This document shows, one piece after another, positions 47,374-58,700 of a stretch of 64,000 nt of DNA. Where the stretch lies: NCBI GenBank assembly GCA_023374025.1, contig SIJG01000102.1, positions 17,283 to 81,282 of the forward strand. Direction: 5' to 3'. The stretch is from Heterodera schachtii (Eukaryota; Nematoda; Chromadorea; Rhabditida; Heteroderidae). The notes beneath the pieces are model-generated. The model saw only the letters and a list, made by a program, of their open reading frames with translations, had not been told where the DNA came from and ran no database searches. The position numbers and the translations under genes were made by a program. The stretch's first letter is position 1; every line of letters starts with the position of its first letter.

Positions 47374-47800
47374 CGTCAGTTGGGCCCTCACGATTGGGCC
47401 CCCACGGTTGGGCCCTCACGATTGGGCCCCACACGTTTGGGCCCCAGCTCGTTTTTTCACGATAACTTTTTTCTTTGGCATCCAAATCCAACAATCTTGG
47501 TATCATTCGGAAGCTCTTAACATGCTCTATTAGCCTTACAAAAAGCCAAAAGATTTTCAAGTCTAGAAAAAATTTATGAAGAAAAAACTTCAAAAATTTC
47601 GACATTTTCGCAATTTCATGTTATAACTTTTTTGATTATTGTCTAATCGCTAAGCAATAGCTTAGAAAAAGCTTCAAAACAGATTAAGTTTTCGAATAAT
47701 ACTAAGCTTATTGGATTTGGATGACAAAGAAAAAAAGTTATAGTGGAAAAGCATGCTGGGGCCCAATCGTGAGGGCCCAAACGTGGGGGCCCAACTGACG
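47374..47800. mobile_element. Foldback with TTGGGCCCTCACGA words
   Basis: The ends read CGTCAGTTGGGCCC inward at both sides. TTGGGCCC(T/C)(C/A)ACG words repeat four to five times on the left and twice on the right. The interior has AATCTTGGTATCATTCGGAA. It directly follows the foldback 44676-47352. Confidence 0.85.
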
Positions 47801-48062
47801 TAGACCGTTTTTTTTTTACCGTCAAAATGTCTCTTTTCTCTCTCGTTTTGTGTCACAGTATCTCTCTGAATTTGATTTTGCTATTCACAATTTTATTTTA
47901 ATAAAATTTATTATCCTTTTTACGCATTTTTGTGCCTATTTTTCCTGTCATTGTACACGACATAATTTGTCCGTCTATCCAAACTATTTTAGGCTCTTGG
48001 TCCAATTTTCGTAATTTTTTTTTACACAAATTTTTGGGTGTACAACAACAACAATTGTGGAA

Positions 48063-50724
48063 ATGTTTGGCATGACTTCGGCCTCCTCTTCAATGGCTTT
48101 GGTCAGTCAAATTCAACTTATGCAACAAAATGCATGAAAAAAATGGAGAACACGATTCTGTAGGTTTTGAAGGAAGACCTATCCTTCGTGCCTTTGAAGG
48201 AGTTTTGGCAGAAGAGAATTTTTGAGTTTTTGTTTAAAACCGAGTCCGGGCTTCGAAATGGATGTCAGAACCCTATTCTCCTACCCCTGAAAACGTGTAA
48301 AACAACTATTTCAAAGAAAAAAAAAATTTTTTTTTGAATACGAGGGGGGGGGGGGATTCGGTAATTATGTATCTAATTCCGTAACAAATTTTTTCAAGGA
48401 ATTGTCGAATGTGAAGAGGGAGCAGAAGGTAGAGCTGGAGGAGGGGGAGATTGAAGATGAGGATGATGAAGATGAGCAGGAGGAGGATGAAGATGAGGAT
48501 GAGCAGCGTGGGCCTCCGTTGTCCGATTTGGTCCATTCGAAGAAATTGCTGAAAGCAGTGGTCGTCCCCTACGGCACTGTGCTCGATTTGTGCCGTTCGC
48601 AGGGCGATGCGGCGGCGGTCACCAAATGTTTGGTGGGCTGCATGACGGCATGCAAAATGCTCATCAACGGCACAGTGTGTGCTTATTCACAGTGCCATGC
48701 CATAACTTCTGAAACCCCCCCCCCCCAAATTTGGGGCCGATTTATGATTTTTTTAAAGTGTGGAGGATTTGAATTTTTACTGTCAAATTGACAACAATGA
48801 TGCTTCTTTTGTGGGAGCAAAACGTCGCCGCAATTTTTTTTTTTTTTAATTTTCGAAAAAATAAGGGAAAATTTTTTTTAGTAAAATTCAAGGACTAAAA
48901 AATTTCAAGTTTTTTTTCTAGAAATTTTGCAAATTTTCTTTTCAGTAACACTTGGTACACGTTTGAAGGGGCCAAACTTTCAGAGATTGCGTAAAAAATG
49001 TTTTACCAAATCCCCAAAAAGGTGATCGTCGACCAAATTGAGTGGGTGAATCGTGACACAATTGGCTTCAAACACTCGTCCCATCCCACCACACTTTTGC
49101 GTGCTACGGAAATTACGGACAAAATCTTCCGGGAATGGGTCGACCAATTGGTGTTGCGGGTGAGTGCGAATTGACCCTTCAATCCCAGGGGGACGGTCCC
49201 AAGAATCCACCCCCCCCCCCCCCACTAGTCCCCTCCACACCCGAAATTTTTAAGGAAAAAATAGCATTTTTGCTGAAAATTTCAAATTTCCTTGTTCGTA
49301 ACCCCTCCAAAAGCTATCTCACCCAAATTTTCCAAAAAATCGCCAAATTTTTCCGAAAAACCACTATTAGCAATTTTTTGGTGTAAATCTTGTCCAAAAT
49401 TCTCAATTTTCCCCATTTAATTTCTTGAATTTTCTTGATAAAAATTTTTTTGAATTTTTCTAGAATTTTTTTCGTATTTAAGCTAGTTAACTAAATTTTT
49501 GATAATTTTTCTAGGTTTTTTTTCTAAAATTAGAAAAAAAAAATTTGCGGCGACGTTATGTCCCGGCGACGTTTCGGGCCGGCGACGTTTTGTCCGGCGA
49601 CGTTTCGGCGGCGACGTTTTTTCCTGGTCCGAATTTTAGGCACTAAAAATGTATCTGTTGTTTGCATCTTACCTTAAAATAAACAGAAGATACATTTTCA
49701 GCGCCTAAAATTACCCAAGAAACAAAAAAAAAATTTTACTGGAGGCGGTCACAAAAGGGAAAGAATGTACGAAAAAATCGCCATAACTTTTGTCAAAGTC
49801 GATCAAATTAAACATTCTTGGTATCACTCAATAGCTCTCTTAAGCTTCTCTATCTAGGTTTACAAAAATATCAAAAAACAACAAAAATTATTGACAATTT
49901 TAAAAAAATTTATACGAAATTTTTTTATAAACGATTTTTGGTCATAACTTTTTTGAAAAACTAATAATTTCTTGAATTTTGCAGAATTTTAAGGGCTATT
50001 GAATAAAGAATGTTTAATTCGGTCAACTAATTTTTTTGTCGAATAACAGTACGAATCGGGGGGCAGTAGGAGTTGGGTTTTTACTGAATTTTCCCCCCTC
50101 CGCCCCCTTAAAATCGGTGCATTATTTTTTTCAGGGTGAACCGTTGCCACTTTTTGTGCCGCTCAGAGACCGTAAAATAAATGTGGCAAATCGTCAGTTG
50201 GTGCTCAAAGCGGAGATGGGGGGACAGAAAAAAAAGAGACGGGCGGCTAGAAGAAGAGAGAAGCGCGACGCATTCATGCGCACTTTTGGCACGGAGATTG
50301 GGAAGGTGCCAAAAAAAAATGGGCGGGGTAAACGGAGTAGGCCTTTGCCCCTGTCTTTTTTTAAATTTCAAACTTAGAAATTAAAAAAAAAAATTTAGAA
50401 AAATTGTTTTTTGGCGATTTTCCAAAAAAATGCTTGCAACCTGAGCGCAAAAAAAAATTTTTTTAAATTTTCATCAGCTGGAAAATTTTTTGAAAAAAAA
50501 ACTTAGTAATTCATCATAAAACTTTGAAAAAATTGCTTAAAATTTTTTTTTTCTAAGATTTTATTGAAAATTTCTTATTGTTAGTTTGAAATTTTTTCTA
50601 ATTTTTCAAAAAGGAAACGATACGGAGGAGGGTTGGAAAAATTATATTTTAGATTTTCGTCAATCCATGGCAATTGATCCAACTGCTTCAACTTGGCCCA
50701 GCCGAATTTGAACGGGTTGTGGTC
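48063..50724 (+). CDS. Tandem-family gene, copy C 5' part, cut in exon 5
   Basis: Exons 1-4 at 48063-48101, 48399-48674, 49022-49159 and 50135-50305 are open and well spliced. Exon 5 starts at 50653 but stops matching at 50724 (after GTTGTGGTC). There the sequence jumps to the intron just before exon 3 of another copy. No exon-5 donor remains. If exon 4 splices on to exon 5 of C' (51687), the result would be an intact 341-aa frame, skipping 50653-51349. Intron 3 lacks the MITE seen in A, B, C' and D. Confidence 0.7.
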
Positions 50725-50753
50725 TTTCATAAAATTTTTCCAATTCCCAAAAG

Positions 50754-52816
50754 GTGATTGTCGACCAAATTGAGTGGGCGAATCGCGCGACACAATTGGC
50801 TTCAAACACTCGTCCCATCCCACCACACTTTTGCGTGAGACGGAAATTACTGACCAAATCTTCCGGGAATGGGTCGACCAATTGGTGTTGCGGGTGAGAA
50901 TTTTGACCCACTCCAAGTGCGTAGCCAAAAAAAAAAAAAAATTTCTGAGGGGGGGATCCGAAGAATTTGTTTTTTTTTTAATTTTCAGCGTCGGAGAACA
51001 AATAAACAGGGATTTATTGCGTTTTTCGCGTATAATGACAAATTTCATTGAATTTTTTGTGATTTTTGTTAAGAAACAGTGATTAATTTTTTTCATTTCG
51101 GGGCCTGGCTACGCCCTTGCCACCCCCCCCCCCCCCCTAACCCCCTTCAAAATCGGTGCATTTTTTCAGGGTGAGCCGTTGCCTCTTTTTGTGCCGCTCA
51201 GAGACCATAAAATGAATTTGGCCAACCGCCAGCAGTTGGTGCTCAAAGCGGAGATGGGGGGACAGAACAACAAAAATGGGAGACGGGCGGCTAAAAAAAG
51301 AGAGAAGCGCGCGGCATTCAGACGCACTTTTGGCACGGAGATTGGGAAGGTGGCAAAAACAAAAAAATAAAAGAATGGGCCGGGGTAAACGGAGCAGGCA
51401 TTTCCCCCTGTCGTTTCTTCCACGAGAATTTTTTTTTTAATTTAAAAAAAAAATTTTTTTCTGGTGATTCCAAAAAAAAAAAACTGCTTGCAACCTGAGC
51501 GCAAAAAAAAAATTTTTAAATTTTTATCAGCTGGAAAATTTTTTGAAAAAAAAACACAAAACTGAAAAAATTGCTCAAATTTTTTCTAAGATTTTATTGA
51601 AAAGTTTCTTATTGTTAGTTTGAATTTTTTTTTTTTTTTTCGAAAAGGAAACGATACGGAAGGGGGGTGGAAAAAATATATTTTAGATTTTCGTCAATCC
51701 ATGGCAATTGGTCCAACTGCTCCAACTTGGCCCAGCCAAATTTGAACGGGTTGTGGTCGGATTGTATGTAATCCTTCGGGTGCGTTTTGAACGACAGTCA
51801 TTTGGGCGCATTAATTAGTGGCAACGAGAGCAGCTCGCCTACGCCCAGAAATTAAAAAAAAAATTTTTACTAACTTGAAATTTTTCAAGAAAAAAAAATA
51901 GTGTTTTAAAATAATCTTCCTCGAAAATTTCAGTTTCCAACATGCGCAAAGCCGAGCAAAAAAAATTACGAAAAATTTTTCAGCGGTTTTTGGAAAATTT
52001 TTTGCAAATCTTATTGTTAGTAATTCACCATAAAAAAAATTCTTGAAAAATTGCTATTAAAAAAAATTTCTTGAAAAATTGCTATGTTCGTAAATTTTTT
52101 TTAATTCTCGGGGAGGAGAGGGAGGGAGTAACAAAACAAAAAATAAATAAACAACCAACCAATTCATTTTGCTTTCTTATGTTTGACAAAATTTCGCCGA
52201 GACAAAATTATAAAAAAAAAAAAAAAAAAATTAAACATAATTCCTCAAGAAAAAAAAATCATATATTTTTATATGAAAATTTAAAGAAAATTTTTGGCGG
52301 CGAAATTTTGGGGTGCACCCGTTTGACGCACCCCCACCCCATTTTACTTAAAGAAGCCGTGGTCACTGCAACAAATCGAAGGCGTTGCATGGAATGCCGT
52401 GCCGACGTACAAAATTTTCGACCATGGGCCATTTAACGTTTTGCTGTGCTTCAAAGAGTTCAACTGCAAGCTGTGCAGAGTGGATTATTTAAAGACTACC
52501 TCTAAACATGGAATAATGAAGAATGAGAAGATGGTCAGTCATCAGATCGTTCACCATTGTTTTTAGGAAAAATTTAATTTTATACAAAATTTGCTGAATT
52601 CCCCAAAAAAAACTGAATTTTTCGAATTAGTCTAGGTAACTAAAAATTGTTGATATTTCCCCGACACTTTCAAAGGTTGCCAATTTCATCGCTCCGTCCG
52701 CCGAGCACATTAAGCGTAAGACTCAAGAATTGAGGGAAGCGATGCGCAACACCGAAAAAATTAATCGCAAAGAGGGAAAGAAGAAGACGAATAAAGAGCC
52801 AAAGCTTGAAATTTGA
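50754..52816 (+). CDS. Tandem-family gene, copy C' 3' part (exons 3-7)
   Basis: Exons at 50754-50893, 51170-51349, 51687-51767, 52354-52533 and 52676-52816. Exon 3 is 140 bp instead of 138: two extra bases in GCGAATCGCGCGACAC shift the frame. Exons 4-7 are open and end KLEI. There is no exon 1 or 2. The fragment is probably used only as a 3' end for copy C, or not at all. Confidence 0.65.
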
Positions 52817-53065
52817 TCATTTTGTTTTTCCATTCGATCGGTTTAGCATTTGCAGGAGACCAAATTTTCCAATTAATGAGAAATATTGTAATTGGAAAGA
52901 TTAAGTATACTTATTTATTCACTTGTACGCAGTATTTAAAAGCAACTCTCCTGCTGCATATTATCTTTTAATTTTGGATACATATATTAAAATTTTCGCT
53001 GAGTTTCTCCCTTCCTTTCTCCTTTTTTTGCTCATCCCTTTTTTTCTCGACCCCTCCCCCCCCCC

Positions 53066-53205
53066 GTTGAATGCGTCAAGTTCAAGCAGTACAACTCCAG
53101 CAACCACCAGCAGTGTCGGGTGACGACGACGACCGCTACAGTACCTCTACCGTCAATAACAACGACCGATACAGTACCTCTCCTGTCATCATTGCAATAC
53201 AGTGT
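53066..53205 (+). repeat. Larger fragment of the last CHD exon after copy C'
   Basis: About 140 bp match CHD 34419-34580 in the same orientation, including GTTGAATGCGTC, AAGTTCAAGCAGTAC, ACCGCTACAGTACCTCTACC and a second TACAGTACC. Small gaps break the reading frame. Confidence 0.85.
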
Positions 53206-53378
53206 TGAGAAACCTGTATTATTCTACATATGCAGTTTTTTTTTATCCATATGCAAAATTTAGTGCAAATTTAAAAAGTTGAAGGCAACGAGTGAAAGTT
53301 TGATTTTAGCTTATTAAAAATGAGGAGATAGCACGCCAAAGTGAGAGAGAGAATGAAAAGAGACAATGAGATAGTACA

Positions 53379-54261
53379 CGGTCAGGGTCGTTTTCGTACC
53401 GCCGTTTTCGTACCGGGACGTTTTCGTACCATCCGTTTTCGTACCAGGGTCGTTTTCGTACCGCCATTTTCGTACGGGGGACATTTTCGTACGAGTTCTT
53501 GTACAAACGTCAGATTCAATTAGAAAAACTTAGGAACTAATAGAACCAAAATGTTATCATTTTTTATTTCCCATTCATAAAATTTAATGTAGAAAATTTA
53601 ACAAAATAACAAAATTCCGGGACAAACTAGGGTCGCATCTCATAGTTTCGGGAAATACACGAAGAAAATTGTTAAGGTTTTTGGGATTGACATTGGCATT
53701 GGCATAATTGTGATCATTTTGAGGGACAATATTGTTAAGTCCATCTTTACTGAATTTGTGGAACACATAGAGTGCACCATAATGCACCAACTCATCATTA
53801 TTTCGTTTTGTTTTAATTACTTGCTCCTGATTCATTTTGTAGTTAATAAAAACTTTGTCAAAACATTAAGAGATTCTTCCAACAATTAAGAAAAATTCAG
53901 CCAGGTTTCACTGCATTTTTATCGATCGAAATTTTTATCTTTCTAAATTTTCTTTGTATTTTTAGGCATGTTCTTCACTAAAATTCAAATTTTGCCTCAA
54001 AAAGTCAAACTCCTCCATTTAGAGTTAGCGAAAAAAAGTCATTTGACTTAAATTCCCAGCCCTAGTAATTACTTAAAGATTAAAAAAATAATATTAATGC
54101 AATTTTTTTTGCATATCCACTCGTACGAAAACGGCGGTACGAAAACGTCTCCGGTACGAAAACGGCGGTACGAAAACGTCTCCGGTACGAAAACGGCGGT
54201 ACGAAAACGGCGGTACGAAAATGGCGGTACGAAAACGGCGGTACGAAAACGTCCTGGCCCG
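53379..54261. mobile_element. Foldback element with CGTTTTCGTACC words, MULE-like
   Basis: 883 bp. The left end CGGTCAGGGTCGTTTTCG and, inverted, right end CGGGCCAGGACGTTTTCG enclose arrays of CGTTTTCGTACCGCC-type words. Perfect 9-bp duplication GATAGTACA (53370-53378 and 54262-54270). Frames that read YENVP or VRKRRYEN are translations of the words. The interior contains a possible zinc-finger remnant on the minus strand. Confidence 0.9.
53584..53835 (-). pseudogene. Possible FLYWCH-type zinc-finger remnant in the foldback element
   Basis: The minus frame reads KRNNDELVHYGALYVFHKF, then SKDG and later NDHNYAN. This resembles the start (L.h.G.lY.fhk.s.DG) and the HNH-like end of a FLYWCH finger, without the WRC cysteine part. 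FLYWCH domains occur in MULE transposases. The frame is short and broken, so this is tentative. Confidence 0.35.
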
Positions 54262-54900
54262 GATAGTACATGTCTCTGGCATTTTGTTTTTTACGCCAAC
54301 GACAATTTTTACCACTTTTTTTTTCTTTTTTTTTTACCGTCCATGTCTCTTCTGCTCTTCTCTCTCTTTTTGTGTCACGGTATCTCTCTGAATTTGGATT
54401 TTTGGTAATAGTTAAGATGGTAGCCCCTATTTTTTGGTGGAAATTTTCAAAAAAGTCGTTCAAAACTAGTTTCTAGGGGTTTTCGGGGTCGCTGGTCACG
54501 ATTCGGGCATCCATTTCGCCCAATTTCGAACCCCGAACCCGAATTCGAACAAAAAGTCGAAACTTCCAATTTTCAAATTTCGCTTTTTTCGTCTGAAAAG
54601 GGTTTAATGATCTTTTATTGCAATATTCGTGGTTTTCAGAATGTTTCCGTGTATTTTAATCATTTTTAGGTGAAAAATGCGAAATTTGAAAATTTGAAGT
54701 TTCGACCCTTTGTTCGAATTCGGGTTCGGGGTTCGAAATTGGGCGAAATGGATGCCCGAATAGTGATCAGCGACCCCGAAAGCCATAACTGACCCCCCCC
54801 CCCCCCACGAAATTTGGTGCCGAAATTACGCATTTTTATGATATAAAATTCTGGAGAATTTGAAGTTTTACTGGGTATGTAATAGTACCGATGGTAGGAC
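54262..54900 (+). pseudogene. Exonless remnant of a tandem-family copy
   Basis: 54270-54420 matches the spacer upstream of exon 1 (ATGTCTCTTCTGCTCTTC and the following TGTCACGGTATCTCTCTGAA). 54783-54900 matches the start of intron 2 (ACGAAATTTGGTGCCGAAAT and the next 60 bases). Exons 1 and 2 are gone between them. Confidence 0.65.
54476..54776. repeat. Palindromic repeat, TTTTCGGGGTCGCTG family
   Basis: The arms TTTTCGGGGTCGCTGGTCAC and AATTTCGAACCCCGAACCCG are inverted at 54710-54776. Relatives lie at 54945-55245 and 55315-55630, and in intron 1 of copies A, B and E. Confidence 0.8.
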
Positions 54901-55705
54901 CCCTTTTTTGAAAAAAATATTTAACTTTTTAAAAGACACTGAAAATAATTTTCTAAGGGTTTTCTGGGTCGCTGAACATGAATCTGACATTCATTTTGAC
55001 CAATTTCGAATCCCGGACCTGAACTCGAACAAAAAGTCGAAAATCTAAAATTTTCAAAATTCTCAATTTCGTTAGATCCTGCATAGAAAATGACTCATTT
55101 TAATTGTTAGAATAGTTTTTGACTAAATTTTGGATGTTTTATTCATTATGAACAAAATTGAGATTTTTGAAAGTTTTAGATTTTCAACTTTTTGTTCGAA
55201 TTCGGGTCCGGGATTCGAAATTGGTCAAAATGAAGGTAATAGTAAAGTTTATATCCCCCCTTTTTTTCGAAAAATTTTTTATGTTTTCAAGTCATGAAAA
55301 AACATGTTTCCAAGGCTTTTCGGGGTCGCTGATCACGAATCCGGCATCCATTTCAACCAATTTCGAATACCAGACCCAAATTCGAACAAAAATCGAAAAT
55401 TAAATTCTCGAATTCCAGGTTTTTAGTCTAAAAAGGGTTCAAATTATCTTTTATTGAAGCACTAATGACTTTCACTTCGTTTTCATGTATTTAAACAAAG
55501 TTTGAACCCGAAATCTGAAATTCGAAAATTTGAATTTTCGACTTTTTGTTCGAATTTGGGTCCGGGATTCTGAATTGGTCGAAATGGATGTCAGATTTGT
55601 GTTCAGCGACCCAGAAAACCCTTAGAAACTTATTTTCACTGACTTTTAAAATGATAAATATTTTTTTCAAAAAGGGGTCCTACCATCGGCGGTAGTATTA
55701 CCCAA
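54884..55705. mobile_element. Solo foldback with ATAGTACCGATGGTAGGACC ends
   Basis: The left end ATAGTACCGATGGTAGGACC is inverted at 55670-55705 (GGTCCTACCATCGGCGGTAG). Two palindromic units of the TCGGGGTCGCTG family lie inside. The same ends flank exon 2 in gene copies A and B. Confidence 0.8.
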
Positions 55706-55908
55706 AAATTTCTCCCGAAAAAGGGGGGGGGGGGTGTACAAACCTGAATATTACCATTTTGGTAATGTTTTTGTCGTCGTTTTTTAGTATCATTCACTAA
55801 AAACATTTGTTTGGCTATGCGTTGCGTTATTTTAGTTATTCGATCGATTTTTTAAGGGACAAAATTTTATACACATTTTTAAACATACCTAATTTTTTAA
55901 TGGAAATT

Positions 55909-58372
55909 CTACACAAATAATGACTTAACAGCATTCAAATTTCTTAACATCAGTTCCATCAGCTTTCCAAAAAATGATTTGATCTTCGAATATAGAGAGT
56001 CTTCATTGAAATCGATAGCCAATGTGACTTTGTCTCCCTCTTCGTCATACAATCCTTTGCTCGGATCCATCAATTCCTTAATTAATGCATCAATTATTTA
56101 ATTTATAATTATTAATTGCCCAATTTCGGCTCACCGCAAAGGAAATGAAATTAAGAAATCCCCAGCTGAGCGATTTGTTGTTAAAAACGGAATTAGGCAA
56201 GTTAAATGAAAGGTCCTTCGTGCCGCTCCTTTGCGAAACAATTTGGAGCTTTGCCGAAGATTTGCAACTCCAATTTGGGTCTTAATTAGTGCAAATCCGA
56301 TAAATTATTCAAAATTTCTATTTATTTTCACCTTCTTCAGAAGCGGTGCACAAAAGGTAAAGGCCCAGGCATTTCTCATCAGTGCTGTCTTTCTTCGTGT
56401 TTACTTTTGCACAAATTTTCCATGTCACTCCCTTTCTGTACACAGTTTCACTGTATCGTTTGCTGCCCTCATTCTCTCCAGCAAATGCCGACAATTGTTC
56501 AATGTCCAACATAAGTTGGCGACAAGAGGCACGATTCTTGGCGGAAAATTTCAATGGGTACAGCTCGGAAATCGCGCACAAATTCGGATGGCAATTGAAT
56601 TGGTAAATGCCGAACATTTCCTCAACAGTCAGAAGGCCGGAAGGAACTGAAAAATAGAAAACAATTCTTAATTTGGTTAAAAGCAACAAATTGTTGCAGC
56701 ATGCTTGGAAGCATTTTATGGATTAAAAACGCCAAATATCGACAAAAACCCAAAAAATGCTAAATATTGACCAAAAAATAGACTAAAAAGGGCCAAATGT
56801 TTTAAATACTTCAACATTAATTTTAGTAACAAAAGATAAAAAAGTTGTAGTTGAAAACTTTATTTCCGATTTTTCATTTGAATCCCTACCAATTTCCTTC
56901 GCAAATGTCTCCATTGTGATGAGTGGGAAACGAATTTTGAAGAGTGCCGGGCCAAGCGCAGAACGACGATTTTTAGGCGAACATTCGATGGCATTTTGAC
57001 GGCATTTTTCATCGGCCCAACGGAGTGCCTAATGAATAATTAATGGGATAATTGGGATTATTTAAACAATAATTATTATTACAGTATTCCAAAGTGCGAT
57101 TTCGCCACTGATTTTCAAATGGGCACTCCCAAAAATTTTAGACAACAAATTTTGGCCGATTTGAAGAAATTCTTCTGAATCAAACAAAGTTTCCGCGTTT
57201 CGGTCAATGTAATCCAAGCAACGAATTGCAAAATCCTAAAAAAGTGAAGCCAAATTAAAAAACAAAATCAAAAATTAATTAAATATAAAAAGTTCTGAAA
57301 TTTTATGGCTTCAAATTGAATTACTTTCTCATCGAGAAGCTGAGTCTGTTCATAAGCGAGGAAAACATTGGGCAATTCATTTTCCAGTGGAAAGTCCGCG
57401 CAAGCCTTGGCCAGCAGAGAAATGTGATATTTGTTGGCTTAAAAGTAACCATTTATAAACAACAAATCATAATCATGACAGATTTGAGACCAATTTTCAG
57501 GTATTGAGTCAACCAACTCTTACCAAGAGCTTACAATTAGTCAGACCCTTGGCTTAGAATGTCGCCAGCCAAAATGTCGCCCGGATAAAACATAGTCGAG
57601 ATCTTTTTAATTCTCAAATACTTCGAAAAATCTTCAATGACGTATTTAAATTTTCCTTGAAATTTTTGAAAAAAAATTTTTTTTTTTTTGCGACGGCGTT
57701 CTCTCAGCGACGTTTCGACTGGCGAACATTTTGGGTGACGGACGTTTCTATATAACCCCCTCAGGCCTCCCTCGCTACGCCCTTGTCCGTTACGCGGATA
57801 TTTTACCAAAGATTGTGGCTTTCCTACCATCTAAATCCCTAGACTGTTCAAAATTCCACTTATCTCTTCGTAGGTTTCAAATTAAAAAATATTTCCACCC
57901 GCGTAAAGCACAGCGATGAGATTATCTCCGGTCACTCCGCTTGAATCTTCCGTGTAGATAAAGCTCAGCATCACTTTGAACACATTGGCGTCGATGTCAG
58001 TGATCTCCACGGATTGTAACAATTCAGCGGAAGAGGAGGCTAAAAATTTAAAAAAAAAAATTTTTTTTTTTCATTTTTTACTTTTTGTCTTTGCGTTTTG
58101 AGCGTCGAAACGGAACATCGCTTCGAACACGTCAGAAGCAGCCATCAGAATGCTTTTGTGTGCTTTTAGAACCTTAAAAACAACAATGTTTACGATTTGT
58201 GAAACTTTTGATGGTCGAATAAAAGAAAAGCTCGAAAAATTTAATGAATTTCTTGGTTTTTTTTTCCAATACGTGCCTCCTTTTCCTCTCCTTGGCCAAC
58301 CAAAAATTGAATGTCCGCCCCATCGCCGTTGGTCAACAAAAGCTTCATCCGATCCGCCAAACTGATGGACAT
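55909..58372 (-). CDS. BTB-BACK-MATH-type protein (453 aa, nine exons)
   Basis: Exons on the minus strand: 58277-58372, 58082-58172, 57899-58039, 57325-57437, 57083-57235, 56890-57028, 56332-56646, 56135-56280 and 55909-56076. Phases match throughout and the frame ends at TAG (55909-55911). Residues 1 to about 115 form a BTB/POZ fold (MSISLADRMKLLLTNGDGAD, then LKAHKSILMAASDVFEAMFR, then FKVMLSFIYTED). A BACK-like part follows (ACADFPLENELPNVFLAYEQ; CLDYIDRNAETLFDSEEFLQ; ALRWADEKC). The C-terminus is MATH-like (TWKICAKVNTKK; SLSWGFLNFISFAELMDPSK). BTB proteins of this type act as CUL3 ubiquitin-ligase adaptors. Similar proteins are, from memory, numerous in cyst nematodes. The gene is antisense to the surrounding array. 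Intron 1 uses a GC donor. Confidence 0.9.
58173..58276 (-). other. GC-AG intron 1 of the BTB gene
   Basis: On the minus strand the exon ends GAA AAG GAG and the intron opens GCACGT. The next exon begins VLKAHKSILMAAS, which completes the BTB fold in phase 0. Confidence 0.8.
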
Positions 58373-58559
58373 TTGAATTTTATTAGCCGATGATTGATGG
58401 AAAAAAAACTTAGAAAATAATAGCAAGCATTAAAAATGTTTAAGCGAAGAGAGTGTGCTTTTTTTGGAAAAAACTTTATATTTATGGGCGAAGAGTAATC
58501 ATTGCCTTTACTGTTCCCATAAAAAGGATGAAAAAGATGGTTTTGAGCAGAACAAAGGC

Positions 58560-58700
58560 CAAATTCATGATCAGCACACCACAAAAAGTTGGCCAAATGT
58601 CAGTTGGAGAAATGTCCGTTTTTGGTTTAGTTGGGGAAATGAATGTTTTTGGCTGAGTTGGCGAAATGACGAGTTGGCGAAATGTCATGGAGCCGAACAA
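58560..58700. repeat. GTTGGCGAAATG word array upstream of the BTB gene
   Basis: About five imperfect copies of GTTGG(C/A)GAAATG. It resembles one terminal array of a foldback, but I did not find the inverted partner. The rest of 58373-58937 shows no gene. Confidence 0.6.

Noticed and set aside
44542..47520. Frames repeating MSGPQ or CRVLKCR
   Set aside because: They are translations of GGACCCGACATTTGA word arrays at foldback ends.
53306..54463. Arg/Tyr-rich frames repeating VRKRRYEN or FRTAVFVPP
   Set aside because: They are translations of CGTTTTCGTACC words in the element 53379-54261.
56231..56650. Plus-strand frame of 139 aa
   Set aside because: It overlaps the well-supported minus-strand exon 7 of the BTB gene and has no match to any family.
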